Shown piece by piece: positions 25,765-33,787 of a DNA stretch of 58,890 nucleotides. Location: positions 1 to 58,890 of the forward strand of contig CANCPF010000008.1 in the NCBI GenBank assembly GCA_947379975.1, given 5' to 3'. The stretch's first letter is position 1. Every line of letters begins with the position of its first letter. A program made the translations under genes and the position numbers. This stretch comes from Methylophilaceae bacterium (GTDB lineage Bacteria; Pseudomonadota; Gammaproteobacteria; Burkholderiales; Methylophilaceae). Under the pieces are notes generated by a model. That model was not told the origin of the DNA. It worked only from the letters and a program-made list of their open reading frames with translations, and did not search any database.

Positions 25765-26517
25765 ATGAAAATATTAGTCGCAGTAAAACGAGTGGTTGAT
25801 TACAACATTAAAGTGCGCATCAAAACAGATGGTTCTGATGTGGATATTGAAGGCGTGAAAATGGGCATTAACCCATTTGATGAGAATGCCATAGAAGAAG
25901 CGCTACGTCTAAAAGAGAGTGGTTTGGCCACTGAAGTGCTTGTCGTTGCTATTGGAACCTCAGCTAATCAAGATGTACTTCGTCATGCCCTGGCGATGGG
26001 AGCGGATCGTACTATTTTGTTAGAAGCTGCGATAGCTATACAGCCACTGGCTACGGCAAAATTATTAAAGGCGATGGTGCTACGTGAACAGCCAGACCTC
26101 ATTATTTTAGGTAAACAAGCCATTGATGATGACACTGGGCATCTCGGACAAATGTTAGCTGCGCTGTTAGATTATCCGCAGGGTGCCTTTGCCTCAGCAT
26201 TGCAAATGGAGGGCAATGAATGTCTAGTGACGCGTGAAGTGGATGGCGGTACTGAAACCATTGCTTTAATGTTACCTGCAGTTGTGACGGCAGATTTACG
26301 CCTGAATAACCCACGTTTTGTGAAATTACCTAATTTAATGATGGCTAGAAAGAAAATAATTGAAACGATTAATGATTCGGAATTCTCGATTAATACCGAG
26401 CCGCGACTAAATTTACTGAAGGTTAGCGAGCCGCCGACAAGAAAGGCCGGTATTAAAGTCGGCAGTGTAGAAGAGCTACTCAGTAAATTACGCGCACATG
26501 AAGGAATATTACTATGA
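25765..26517 (+). CDS. etfB: Electron transfer flavoprotein beta subunit
   Basis: The beta subunit of the ETF heterodimer (250 residues) binds AMP or a second adenine nucleotide and helps carry electrons from flavin dehydrogenases. Features are MKILVAVKRVVDYNIKVR, MGINPFDENAIEEALRLKE, ALAMGADRTILLE and the family signature LGKQAIDDDTGHLGQMLAALL. The start at 25765 is set by this conserved N-terminus and a GAGGA site; the in-frame extension to 25720 is not conserved. It overlaps etfA by four bases (ATGA). Confidence 0.95.
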   Translation: MKILVAVKRVVDYNIKVRIKTDGSDVDIEGVKMGINPFDENAIEEALRLKESGLATEVLVVAIGTSANQDVLRHALAMGADRTILLEAAIAIQPLATAKLLKAMVLREQPDLIILGKQAIDDDTGHLGQMLAALLDYPQGAFASALQMEGNECLVTREVDGGTETIALMLPAVVTADLRLNNPRFVKLPNLMMARKKIIETINDSEFSINTEPRLNLLKVSEPPTRKAGIKVGSVEELLSKLRAHEGILL

Positions 26518-27455
26518 CTACTTTGATTTTAGCTGAGATTTTAACTCAACATGATGGCCAGCAACTTAGCCCGGCAGTGTTGCAGGCAGTGACTGCTGCG
26601 CAATTTTGGAACTCGCCTATTCATCTACTTATTGTGGGTAATAACACCGCAGCTATGGCACAAAAAGCGGCGTCAATTAGCTGTGTTGAGCGCGTAATTC
26701 ATACTAATTCGGATCAATTTTCTCATCCAATAGCTGAGGACGTGGCCAGCTTGATTATTTCAATAAGTCATGACTATGAGGTGATTTTAGCGGCACATTC
26801 TTCTTTTAGTCGTAATGTTTTGCCGCGTGTAGCTGCGTTATTGGATGTGGAAATGATCTCTGATGTGTTGGAGATCAAAGCGAATAATACTTATGTTCGC
26901 GCAGTCTATGCTGGTAACGTGCTTACTACCATTCAAAGTATAGATGCACTTCAAGTATTGACCATACACGCTAGTAGTTTTAATGCGCAAAGTTTAGAGG
27001 GCGATGCTGAAATTGTCAGTATTGCAAGCCCTGCGGAATTTGGTAAAACTCGCTGGTTATCGGAAGTGCGTAGCCAGTCAGACAGGCCAGCATTGAGCGC
27101 TGCCAAAGTTGTTGTTTCTGGCGGTAGATCGCTGGCGAGTGCGGAGAATTTTCAGCAATTATTATCTCCTTTGGCCGATAAACTAGGCGCGGCGCTGGGT
27201 GCGACAAGAGCCGCGGTAGACGCAGGATTTGCGCCAAATGACATACAAGTTGGACAAACTGGCATTGTGGTTGCGCCTGAACTTTATATCGCCGTTGGTG
27301 TATCTGGCGCGGTGCAACACATATACGGCATGAAGGATAGCCGGATTGTGGTCGCTATTAACCAAGATCCTGATGCGCCAATTTTTCAAGTCGCCGATTA
27401 TGGTTTGGTGGCTGATTTGTTTGAAGCCATTCCTGCACTGACTGCGGCTCTTTAA
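26514..27455 (+). CDS. etfA: Electron transfer flavoprotein alpha subunit
   Basis: This 313-residue alpha subunit carries the FAD of ETF. The N-terminal half is the alpha/beta domain shared with EtfB. The C-terminal FAD domain contains VVVSGGRSLASAENF, LGAALGATRAAVDAGFAP, VGQTGIVVAPELYIAVGVSGAVQH and the closing AINQDPDAPIFQVADYGLVADLF. It is translationally coupled to etfB. No ETF-ubiquinone oxidoreductase or acyl-CoA dehydrogenase gene is nearby, so the electron donor and acceptor are not shown; the reductase gene 38 bases downstream is the only candidate partner in sight. Confidence 0.96.
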   Translation: MTTLILAEILTQHDGQQLSPAVLQAVTAAQFWNSPIHLLIVGNNTAAMAQKAASISCVERVIHTNSDQFSHPIAEDVASLIISISHDYEVILAAHSSFSRNVLPRVAALLDVEMISDVLEIKANNTYVRAVYAGNVLTTIQSIDALQVLTIHASSFNAQSLEGDAEIVSIASPAEFGKTRWLSEVRSQSDRPALSAAKVVVSGGRSLASAENFQQLLSPLADKLGAALGATRAAVDAGFAPNDIQVGQTGIVVAPELYIAVGVSGAVQHIYGMKDSRIVVAINQDPDAPIFQVADYGLVADLFEAIPALTAAL

Positions 27456-27493
27456 GACACGTTATTTAACTAAATTTAAAAAGAAAATATATT

Positions 27494-28270
27494 ATGAGTA
27501 AATATAGTTCTGAGCGCGTACTGAGCGTTCACCATTGGAACGACAACCTATTTAGTTTTAAGACTACACGTGATGCTGGCCTGCGTTTTGAGAACGGGCA
27601 GTTTGTAATGATAGGACTTGAAGTAGACGGCCGTCCGCTGACGCGCGCTTACAGTATTGCTAGCCCTAATTATGAAGAGCATCTGGAATTCTTCAGTATT
27701 AAAGTGCCGAATGGCCCGCTAACCTCACGCTTGCAACATTTAAAAGTAGGCGATGAGTTACTTGTTAGTCGCAAGCCAACCGGCACCTTGGTGATTCACG
27801 ATTTGAAGCCAGCTAAAAATCTCTACTTGTTATCGACAGGCACTGGTCTTGCACCGTTCATTAGCCTAATTCAAGACATTGAAGTTTATGATAGCTTTGA
27901 AAAAATCGTATTAATTCATGGTGTGCGCTATGTTAGTGAGCTTGCTTATGCTGACTTTATTGAAAATACACTACGGAGCAATGAGTATTTTGGCGAAGAA
28001 GTGCGTAATAAATTGATTTACTACCCAACGGTTACCAGAGAACCATTTCGTAATCAAGGTAGGCTGACTGACTTAATTAACTCGGGCAAGCTATTCGATG
28101 ATATTGGGTTGCCGCCAATTAACCCAACAAATGATAGAGCTATGATATGCGGCAGCCCGCAAATGTTGGCTGATACAGAAAGCTTACTCGATAATTTAGG
28201 TTTTAAAGTTTCATCTCGCATAGGCGAAACTGGCGACTATGTGATTGAGCGTGCTTTCGTCGAAAAATAG
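27494..28270 (+). CDS. fpr: Ferredoxin-NADP reductase
   Basis: This 258-residue FAD enzyme exchanges electrons between NADPH and ferredoxin or flavodoxin. It shows the FAD site RPLTRAYSIASPNY, the flavin-phosphate loop GPLTSRLQHLKVGD, the NADP-binding STGTGLAPFISLI, ICGSPQML, and the bacterial subclass C-terminus GDYVIERAFVEK. It follows etfA closely on the same strand, suggesting a transcript etfB-etfA-fpr under the divergent LysR regulator. Confidence 0.94.
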   Translation: MSKYSSERVLSVHHWNDNLFSFKTTRDAGLRFENGQFVMIGLEVDGRPLTRAYSIASPNYEEHLEFFSIKVPNGPLTSRLQHLKVGDELLVSRKPTGTLVIHDLKPAKNLYLLSTGTGLAPFISLIQDIEVYDSFEKIVLIHGVRYVSELAYADFIENTLRSNEYFGEEVRNKLIYYPTVTREPFRNQGRLTDLINSGKLFDDIGLPPINPTNDRAMICGSPQMLADTESLLDNLGFKVSSRIGETGDYVIERAFVEK

Positions 28271-28295
28271 TGTTAAAAAAATAAATCGAATCGGC

Positions 28296-28345
28296 TGCCG
28301 AACAACTGTTAATACACTTATAGGACATTACTCTTTTGTTCGGCA
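28296..28345. repeat. Ten-base inverted repeat after fpr
   Basis: TGCCGAACAA (28296-28305) and TTGTTCGGCA (28336-28345) form a perfect stem with a 30-base loop, 25 bases after the fpr stop. No T-run follows on either strand, so it is not a classical terminator. It may be a dispersed repeat or an RNA 3' structure. Together with the palindrome at 28531 it is the only feature in the 395-base gap 28271-28665, which has no gene I can support. Confidence 0.45.
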
Positions 28346-28530
28346 ATTTCGCACGCGCAAGCGCCAAGGTCAGAAATCGCCTCTGTCACTTTGGAAAACT
28401 TCTTCGTATAAAGACCTCGTTCGAACAAGCTTTTGATCTGGGCGTAAATGATGCCGTGCTATGAAAACGCTTAGTTTTATATTTTCTGATGAATAAGCCG
28501 CACCTAAATATTGCATAGATTTTATTTGAC

Positions 28531-28567
28531 ACTTAATTAACGCACATATTATGTGCATTAATTAAGT
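28531..28567. promoter_or_regulatory. Long AT-rich palindrome upstream of the Anbu locus
   Basis: ACTTAATTAA and TTAATTAAGT flank an inner GCACATA/TATGTGC pair with a single-base centre; only one opposed base pair is mismatched in 37 bases. TTTT follows on the plus strand. It lies about 100 bases before the ATP-grasp gene. It could be a regulator binding site for the Anbu operon or a terminator for upstream transcription. Confidence 0.5.
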
Positions 28568-28665
28568 TTTCCTAAATTACAAATCTTAACTTATTGATTT
28601 TAATTGAAAATAATTTGGTATGGGTTTTGCTTTAGTCTTTTATATGTAAAAGAAAGATTAAACTT

Positions 28666-30180
28666 ATGAAAAACTCAACATTATCGTTTTTTGATGAAAT
28701 GCAACTGAATTTGGCTGATAGCGGCGATGTAAGAGATGCCGCCAGCGTTCGAGAAATCTATGCGGCGTACAATACTTGGCTTAAAGGTGTGCCGCATCAT
28801 CAGTTAGATAACAAGCGCCAAGAAGCTGAGATGTTGTTCCGTCGCGTCGGCATTACCTTTAACGTTTACGGTGATGACGATGGTGCAGAGCGTTTAATTC
28901 CATTTGATGTTGTGCCACGCATATTGGCCGCTAAAGAATGGTCGCTTTTATCTGCCGGCGCCATCCAGCGCGTCCGTGCACTCAATATGTTTTTGCATGA
29001 TATTTATCATACACAAGAAATAATACAGGCTGGCATTGTACCTGCGAGTATTTTGGCCAATTCTCAATATCGGCCTGAGATGTTTGGTGTAGATGTGCCT
29101 AATCAAATTTACGCACACATTGCCGGAATTGATTTGGTTCGTACAAGTGAATCACAATTCTACGTATTGGAAGATAATTTACGTACTCCTTCCGGCGTGT
29201 CTTATATGTTAGAAGACCGCAAAATGATGATGCGGCTTTTTCCTGAATTATTCCGCCGTTATTCCATTGCGCCAGTTGACCATTATCCACAGGTATTATT
29301 GAAAAATTTACGTGCCGTAGCGCAAGATGGCGTGCATGAACCGACCGTGGTAGTGTTAACCCCTGGCGCCTATAACAGCGCGTATTTTGAACATGCCTTT
29401 TTGGCGCAACAAATGGGTGTTGAACTGGTAGAAGGCCCAGATTTATTTGTGCGTAACAATGCGGTGTATATGCGCACCACCCAAGGTCCGCAAAAGGTCG
29501 ATGTGATTTATCGTCGCGTAGATGATGATTATTTAGATCCGCTAGTATTTAATGCAGACTCTATGCTTGGTGTGCCAGGTTTGCTTTCAGTCTATCGAAA
29601 TGGTGGCGTAACCTTGGCCAATGCGGTCGGTACTGGCGTAGCTGATGATAAGGCGACTTATATTCACGTACCGGCGATGATTAAGTTTTATTTAGGCGAA
29701 GCGCCACTATTAGAAAATGTACCGACTTATGAATTAAGTAAAGCTGATGACTTAGCCTACACTTTGGCGAATTTAGCGGAGCTAGTGGTAAAAGAGGTGC
29801 AGGGTTCAGGCGGTTACGGCATGTTGGTGGGTCCAGCCGCAAGTAAACAAGAATTGGCTGACTTTAAATTACGCATTATTGCTAATCCAGCCAATTATAT
29901 TGCCCAGCCAACCTTAGCACTTTCAACCTGCCCGACTTTAGTAGAGCAAGGTATTGCGCCACGGCATGTGGATTTGCGGCCTTTCGTGTTGTCAGGAAAA
30001 ACAGTCACGCTAGTGCCAGGTGCGTTATGCCGAGTGGCGATGAAAGAAGGTTCGCTAGTGGTTAATTCATCGCAAGGCGGTGGCACAAAAGATACTTGGG
30101 TGCTGCAAGAAAATGTTGTGGAAAATCGTGAGCCTAGTGCTAGCTCACCAGCTATTATTGAAGAGGTGGCAATATGTTAA
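28666..30180 (+). CDS. Circularly permuted ATP-grasp protein (Anbu locus)
   Basis: This 504-residue cytoplasmic protein belongs to the circularly permuted type 2 ATP-grasp family (former DUF404/DUF407). Characteristic segments are GITFNVYGDDDGAERLIPFD, SLLSAGAIQRVRALNMFLHDIY, FYVLEDNLRTPSGVSYMLEDR, VDVIYRRVDDDYLDP and VKEVQGSGGYGMLVGP. The family is related to glutathionylspermidine synthase-like ligases, and members with alpha-E and transglutaminase partners are thought to make or modify a small peptide. The next gene overlaps its end by seven bases. Confidence 0.92.
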   Translation: MKNSTLSFFDEMQLNLADSGDVRDAASVREIYAAYNTWLKGVPHHQLDNKRQEAEMLFRRVGITFNVYGDDDGAERLIPFDVVPRILAAKEWSLLSAGAIQRVRALNMFLHDIYHTQEIIQAGIVPASILANSQYRPEMFGVDVPNQIYAHIAGIDLVRTSESQFYVLEDNLRTPSGVSYMLEDRKMMMRLFPELFRRYSIAPVDHYPQVLLKNLRAVAQDGVHEPTVVVLTPGAYNSAYFEHAFLAQQMGVELVEGPDLFVRNNAVYMRTTQGPQKVDVIYRRVDDDYLDPLVFNADSMLGVPGLLSVYRNGGVTLANAVGTGVADDKATYIHVPAMIKFYLGEAPLLENVPTYELSKADDLAYTLANLAELVVKEVQGSGGYGMLVGPAASKQELADFKLRIIANPANYIAQPTLALSTCPTLVEQGIAPRHVDLRPFVLSGKTVTLVPGALCRVAMKEGSLVVNSSQGGGTKDTWVLQENVVENREPSASSPAIIEEVAIC

Positions 30181-31136
30181 GTCGTACAGCAGATCACCTT
30201 TATTGGATGGCGCGCTATATTGAGCGCGCAGAAAACATGGCGCGTGTATTAGACGTGACGTATAACATGTCTTTAGTACCTAATGCGGCAGAAAGCGAAG
30301 CTGCATTATGGGTTACTGCGCTAGAGATTTCTGGCAATGTAGACGCATATCAGCGTGATTATTTTAAGCATGAAGCTGACGAATATACCGCTGCTGGTGT
30401 CATTCATTATTTGGCGATGGACAGCAATAATCCATCCAGCATTTACAACTCACTGCGTAGTGCGCGAGAAAACGCACACGCGGTACGTGTCGCAATGACT
30501 TCCGAAACTTGGGAAAATATCAATGTACTGTGGTTGGAATTTAGCCAATTTATAGACCAAGATTTAGCTAAACATGGCTTACGTGAATTTTGTGATTGGG
30601 TAAAGGCGCGCTCACATTTGTTTAGGGGTGTGTGTTTTGGCACTATGCTGCGTGATGATGCGTTTAGTTTTGTGCGTTTAGGCACATTTATTGAACGCGC
30701 TGATAATACCGCACGACTGTTAGATGTTAAATACCACTTACTCTTGCCCAAGCAAGAAGAAGTAGGCGGCGCGGTCGATTATTACGAATGGAGTGCTGTG
30801 CTGCGTTCAGTGTCGGCTTTTCAGGCTTATCAGAAAATTTACAGCGACACTATTGAACCGTGGCGGGTCGCTGAATTACTGGTATTAAGGCGCGATATGC
30901 CACGCTCTTTACATGCCTGTTTTGACGAGATAACGCTGATTTTAGAGCAGCTTTCTGGGGCTAGGCAGACCGAATGTCGGCGTTTGGCCGGCGAATTACA
31001 TGCAAAATTACGCTTTGGAAAAATGCGCGGTATTTTTCAAAGTGGCCTGCACGAGTTTTTGGATGACTTTGTTAAAGCCAACAACAAACTAGGTGTAGAA
31101 GTACATAAAACATTTTTCAGTATTGCGACCAGCTAA
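30174..31136 (+). CDS. Alpha-E domain protein (Anbu locus)
   Basis: This 320-residue all-helical protein of the alpha-E (DUF403) family starts with the family's typical LSRTADHLYWMARYIERAENMARVLDVTYN. A second, similar motif in the C-terminal half, FVRLGTFIERADNTARLLDVKYHLL, shows an internal repeat. Its biochemical role is unknown. It nearly always lies between the permuted ATP-grasp and transglutaminase genes, as here, with overlap on one side and one base on the other, so it is presumably a partner of the ligase. Confidence 0.92.
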   Translation: MLSRTADHLYWMARYIERAENMARVLDVTYNMSLVPNAAESEAALWVTALEISGNVDAYQRDYFKHEADEYTAAGVIHYLAMDSNNPSSIYNSLRSARENAHAVRVAMTSETWENINVLWLEFSQFIDQDLAKHGLREFCDWVKARSHLFRGVCFGTMLRDDAFSFVRLGTFIERADNTARLLDVKYHLLLPKQEEVGGAVDYYEWSAVLRSVSAFQAYQKIYSDTIEPWRVAELLVLRRDMPRSLHACFDEITLILEQLSGARQTECRRLAGELHAKLRFGKMRGIFQSGLHEFLDDFVKANNKLGVEVHKTFFSIATS

Positions 31137-31137
31137 T

Positions 31138-32013
31138 ATGTTACTCAGTATCGAGCATCACACCCGCTATGTTTACAGTGAAGCGGTCAATTACACTATT
31201 CAGCAGCTACGCTTAACGCCACAAAATGGTTTTGGCCAGCATGTGAAACGATGGGATATTAAGGTGGCTGGTGCGCTTCATCCTACCGAAGATACCTACG
31301 GCAATAGCACTCACGCGCTAGTGATTGATAGTCCGCATCAAGAAATCTTAATCGTGGCAATGGGCGAGGTTGAGACTGGACTAGAAGTCATTTCTCAACA
31401 TGAAAACTTACCCTCAGCGATTTACCTGCGGGATACGCCACTGACGCTTAGTAACGATGCTATACGCAGCTTTGCCGCTCAGTTTAAAGCTGACCTGCAC
31501 AGCCAATCTGCGGCTTTAGAAAACATGATGCACACCCTATTAGAGCGTGTTAATTACCTCACCGGAGCAACCCAAGTCACCACCTCAGCCGCAGAAGCTT
31601 TTTTGCTAGGTCAGGGCGTTTGCCAAGACCACGCACATATTTTTATTTCATGCTGCCGTAGTATCGGTTTGCCGGCACGTTATGTTAGTGGTTATTTATT
31701 TACCGCTGATGGTAGCTTGATGCAAACACACGCTTGGGCTGACGTGTATTTAAGCAATCTCGGATGGCAAAGTTTCGACGTGTCTAATGGTTGTCGTGCT
31801 GGAGAAACCCATGTGCGGCTGGCCACTGGCCTAGATTACCGTAGCGCTAGCCCAGTAAGTGGCATGCGTTCTGGCGGCGGTGTTGAAGGCATGGCAAGTA
31901 GCGTCATTGTTAATCACGCAGGTTTGCCTTTAGTACAACAGCGCCGTATTGATAACAGTGAATTAGTTAAAAATGCTGAGTTGATGAGGCAGGCACAGCA
32001 ATTACAGCAATAA
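31138..32013 (+). CDS. Transglutaminase-like protein (Anbu locus)
   Basis: This 291-residue protein has an N-terminal bacterial transglutaminase-like beta domain (LLSIEHHTRYVYSEAVNYTIQQLRLTP) followed by the papain-like core. The triad is visible: Cys in GQGVCQDHAHIF, His in THAWADVYL and Asp in FDVSNG. It may hydrolyse or form amide bonds in the peptide made by the neighbouring ligase. The start at 31138, one base after the alpha-E stop, matches the conserved N-terminus; the five extra codons to 31123 are rejected. Confidence 0.92.
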   Translation: MLLSIEHHTRYVYSEAVNYTIQQLRLTPQNGFGQHVKRWDIKVAGALHPTEDTYGNSTHALVIDSPHQEILIVAMGEVETGLEVISQHENLPSAIYLRDTPLTLSNDAIRSFAAQFKADLHSQSAALENMMHTLLERVNYLTGATQVTTSAAEAFLLGQGVCQDHAHIFISCCRSIGLPARYVSGYLFTADGSLMQTHAWADVYLSNLGWQSFDVSNGCRAGETHVRLATGLDYRSASPVSGMRSGGGVEGMASSVIVNHAGLPLVQQRRIDNSELVKNAELMRQAQQLQQ

Positions 32014-32077
32014 AAATTTAATCAAATTTACTGGCACTAGTTCAAGTGCGCCTTATTCGAGTAACCAAAAAATACTT

Positions 32078-32530
32078 ATGATCGTTCATTCTCCTACTGA
32101 TATCCGAGACGTTTCTATTGCCATTCATGACGCAGTAGCACCAGTATTTTTATTAACCGGCATAGGCTCAATTTTGGGGGTGCTAGTGAATCGATTAGGT
32201 AGGGCGATTGATCGAGCTCGATATTTAAACGCACTGCTCACAGAGCAGCGCAAAAGCTTTTTAGATGAGTTGGATCTCATCGCAGTGCGAACCTCTTGGA
32301 TGAGATGGTCCGTTGGATTATTTATATTTGCTGGATTATGCGTATCTTTAGCAATCGCCTCAATTTTCATTGGCGTCGCTATTAATATTCACTTATCAAC
32401 CTTCGTTTTAATGACGTTTATTACCGCAATGATCTCTTTGATTTTTGGTCTCTTGTGCTTTTTGAGAGAAATTATTTTAGCTTCACAAGAAGTTATTACA
32501 CGGCATCGACAAGATTTAAATGAACGATAA
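32078..32530 (+). CDS. DUF2721 membrane protein
   Basis: This 150-residue inner-membrane protein resembles DUF2721. It has a first hydrophobic segment (APVFLLTGIGSILGVLVNRLGRAIDRAR), a charged loop, and two further helices (WSVGLFIFAGLCVSLAIASIFIG and FVLMTFITAMISLIFGLLCFL). No function is known. It lies between the transglutaminase and the Anbu peptidase, so it may be expressed with them, though it is not a standard part of that locus. Confidence 0.8.
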   Translation: MIVHSPTDIRDVSIAIHDAVAPVFLLTGIGSILGVLVNRLGRAIDRARYLNALLTEQRKSFLDELDLIAVRTSWMRWSVGLFIFAGLCVSLAIASIFIGVAINIHLSTFVLMTFITAMISLIFGLLCFLREIILASQEVITRHRQDLNER

Positions 32531-32694
32531 GCAAGCCGTATGCGAACATCTAGGCTCCCGCTATATTATTTATCGCTAGGCAATTTACAGCCGCTAAATT
32601 GATAGCAATAGAATTTATTCAGTCAAGCCCCTGCTAATGGTATGATTTAGTTTAATTGTTAAACCATATCTTTTAACCAAATTTAGAGTAAGTT

Positions 32695-33429
32695 ATGACT
32701 TATTGTGTAGGATTATTATTAGAACAAGGTTTGGTATTTGCCTCTGACACGCGCACCAATGCAGGCGTAGATCAAGTGGCCATTTCTCCAAAAATGCACA
32801 TATTTGAAGTTAAAGGTGACCGTGTCATTGTGCTAATGACTGCCGGTAATTTAGCCATCACACAGGCTGTAATCGGCCATTTAAAAGCCGCGGTAGACAA
32901 TAACAAACCGGATAGTAAGCACTTGCATAACGTCGATAGTTTATTTGATGCGGCAAGTTTAGTTGGCGCAGAATTACGCGCGGTATTTGAGCGAGATGCC
33001 GAATATCTTAAAAATCACAATATTGAATTTAACGCGACTATTTTGCTTGGCGGTCAAATTAAAGGCGAAAAGCCACGTTTATTTAACGTGTATGCCGCCG
33101 GTAACTTTATAGAAACAAGTGTGGAAACGCCTTATTTTCAAATAGGCGAAACCAAGTACGGCAAGCCGATTATTGACCGGGTGGTGAAATATAATACCGA
33201 GATGATGGATGCCGTAAAATGCCTGCTTATTTCATTCGACTCAACTATTAGAAGTAATGTTACGGTCGCGGCACCTATCGATTTGTTACTCTACAGAACT
33301 GATACTTTGCACGCCGATTGTTATCAGCGAATTGCGGAAAATGATCCCTATTATTTAAAGATCAGACAAGGCTGGGCGGATGGCTTAAAGTCTGTTTTTA
33401 GCGGACTACCAAATCCAGACTGGTGTTAA
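32695..33429 (+). CDS. Anbu, proteasome-like Ntn hydrolase
   Basis: This 244-residue protein is a bacterial proteasome-related peptidase of the Anbu family. After removal of Met1 the N-terminal nucleophile is Thr1 in TYCVGLLL; Asp17 (ASDTRTN) and the lysine of SPKMH complete the catalytic centre. Anbu forms open, helical or stacked ring-like assemblies, and substrates are still unclear. The family co-occurs with the permuted ATP-grasp, alpha-E and transglutaminase genes just upstream. The locus is often linked to nitrogen or stress responses. Confidence 0.92.
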   Translation: MTYCVGLLLEQGLVFASDTRTNAGVDQVAISPKMHIFEVKGDRVIVLMTAGNLAITQAVIGHLKAAVDNNKPDSKHLHNVDSLFDAASLVGAELRAVFERDAEYLKNHNIEFNATILLGGQIKGEKPRLFNVYAAGNFIETSVETPYFQIGETKYGKPIIDRVVKYNTEMMDAVKCLLISFDSTIRSNVTVAAPIDLLLYRTDTLHADCYQRIAENDPYYLKIRQGWADGLKSVFSGLPNPDWC

Positions 33430-33469
33430 ATTATTGCTGTTAAATTAGTTGTGTTAAATTTCAGCATTG

Positions 33470-33505
33470 ATATAAATTTCTAATGTTTAACTTAGAAATT
33501 TATAT
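33470..33505. terminator. AT-rich inverted repeat downstream of Anbu
   Basis: ATATAAATTTCTAA (33470-33483) pairs with TTAGAAATTTATAT (33492-33505), a perfect 14-base stem with an eight-base loop. A moderately T-rich stretch follows. It probably ends the Anbu transcript, although such AT-rich stems are weak. The rest of the 358-base gap to ovoA (33430-33787) holds no gene I can support; the ovoA promoter should be within it. Confidence 0.5.
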
Positions 33506-33787
33506 AGTCTTGTATTTTTGGCCTAACTAATGAGCAGATTTGTATATAATTTAATAAATGTTTCCGCCAATCAAATTAGCCTGTAATTTTCTTAGCTACG
33601 CTGATTTATAAACTTAGTGCAGGTGCTTAGCTATATGCTTAAACTTTAGGCATTCGTTAGAACTTAGCAAACAGCTTGAACTTAGGCAATCCAGCGTGTT
33701 CAGAACGTTATTGTTTAATGATTCCTGCTGCGCCTTGGCCATAAAGGACGTTAAACATCTTAACAACCTATAACTATAATATTGCCC

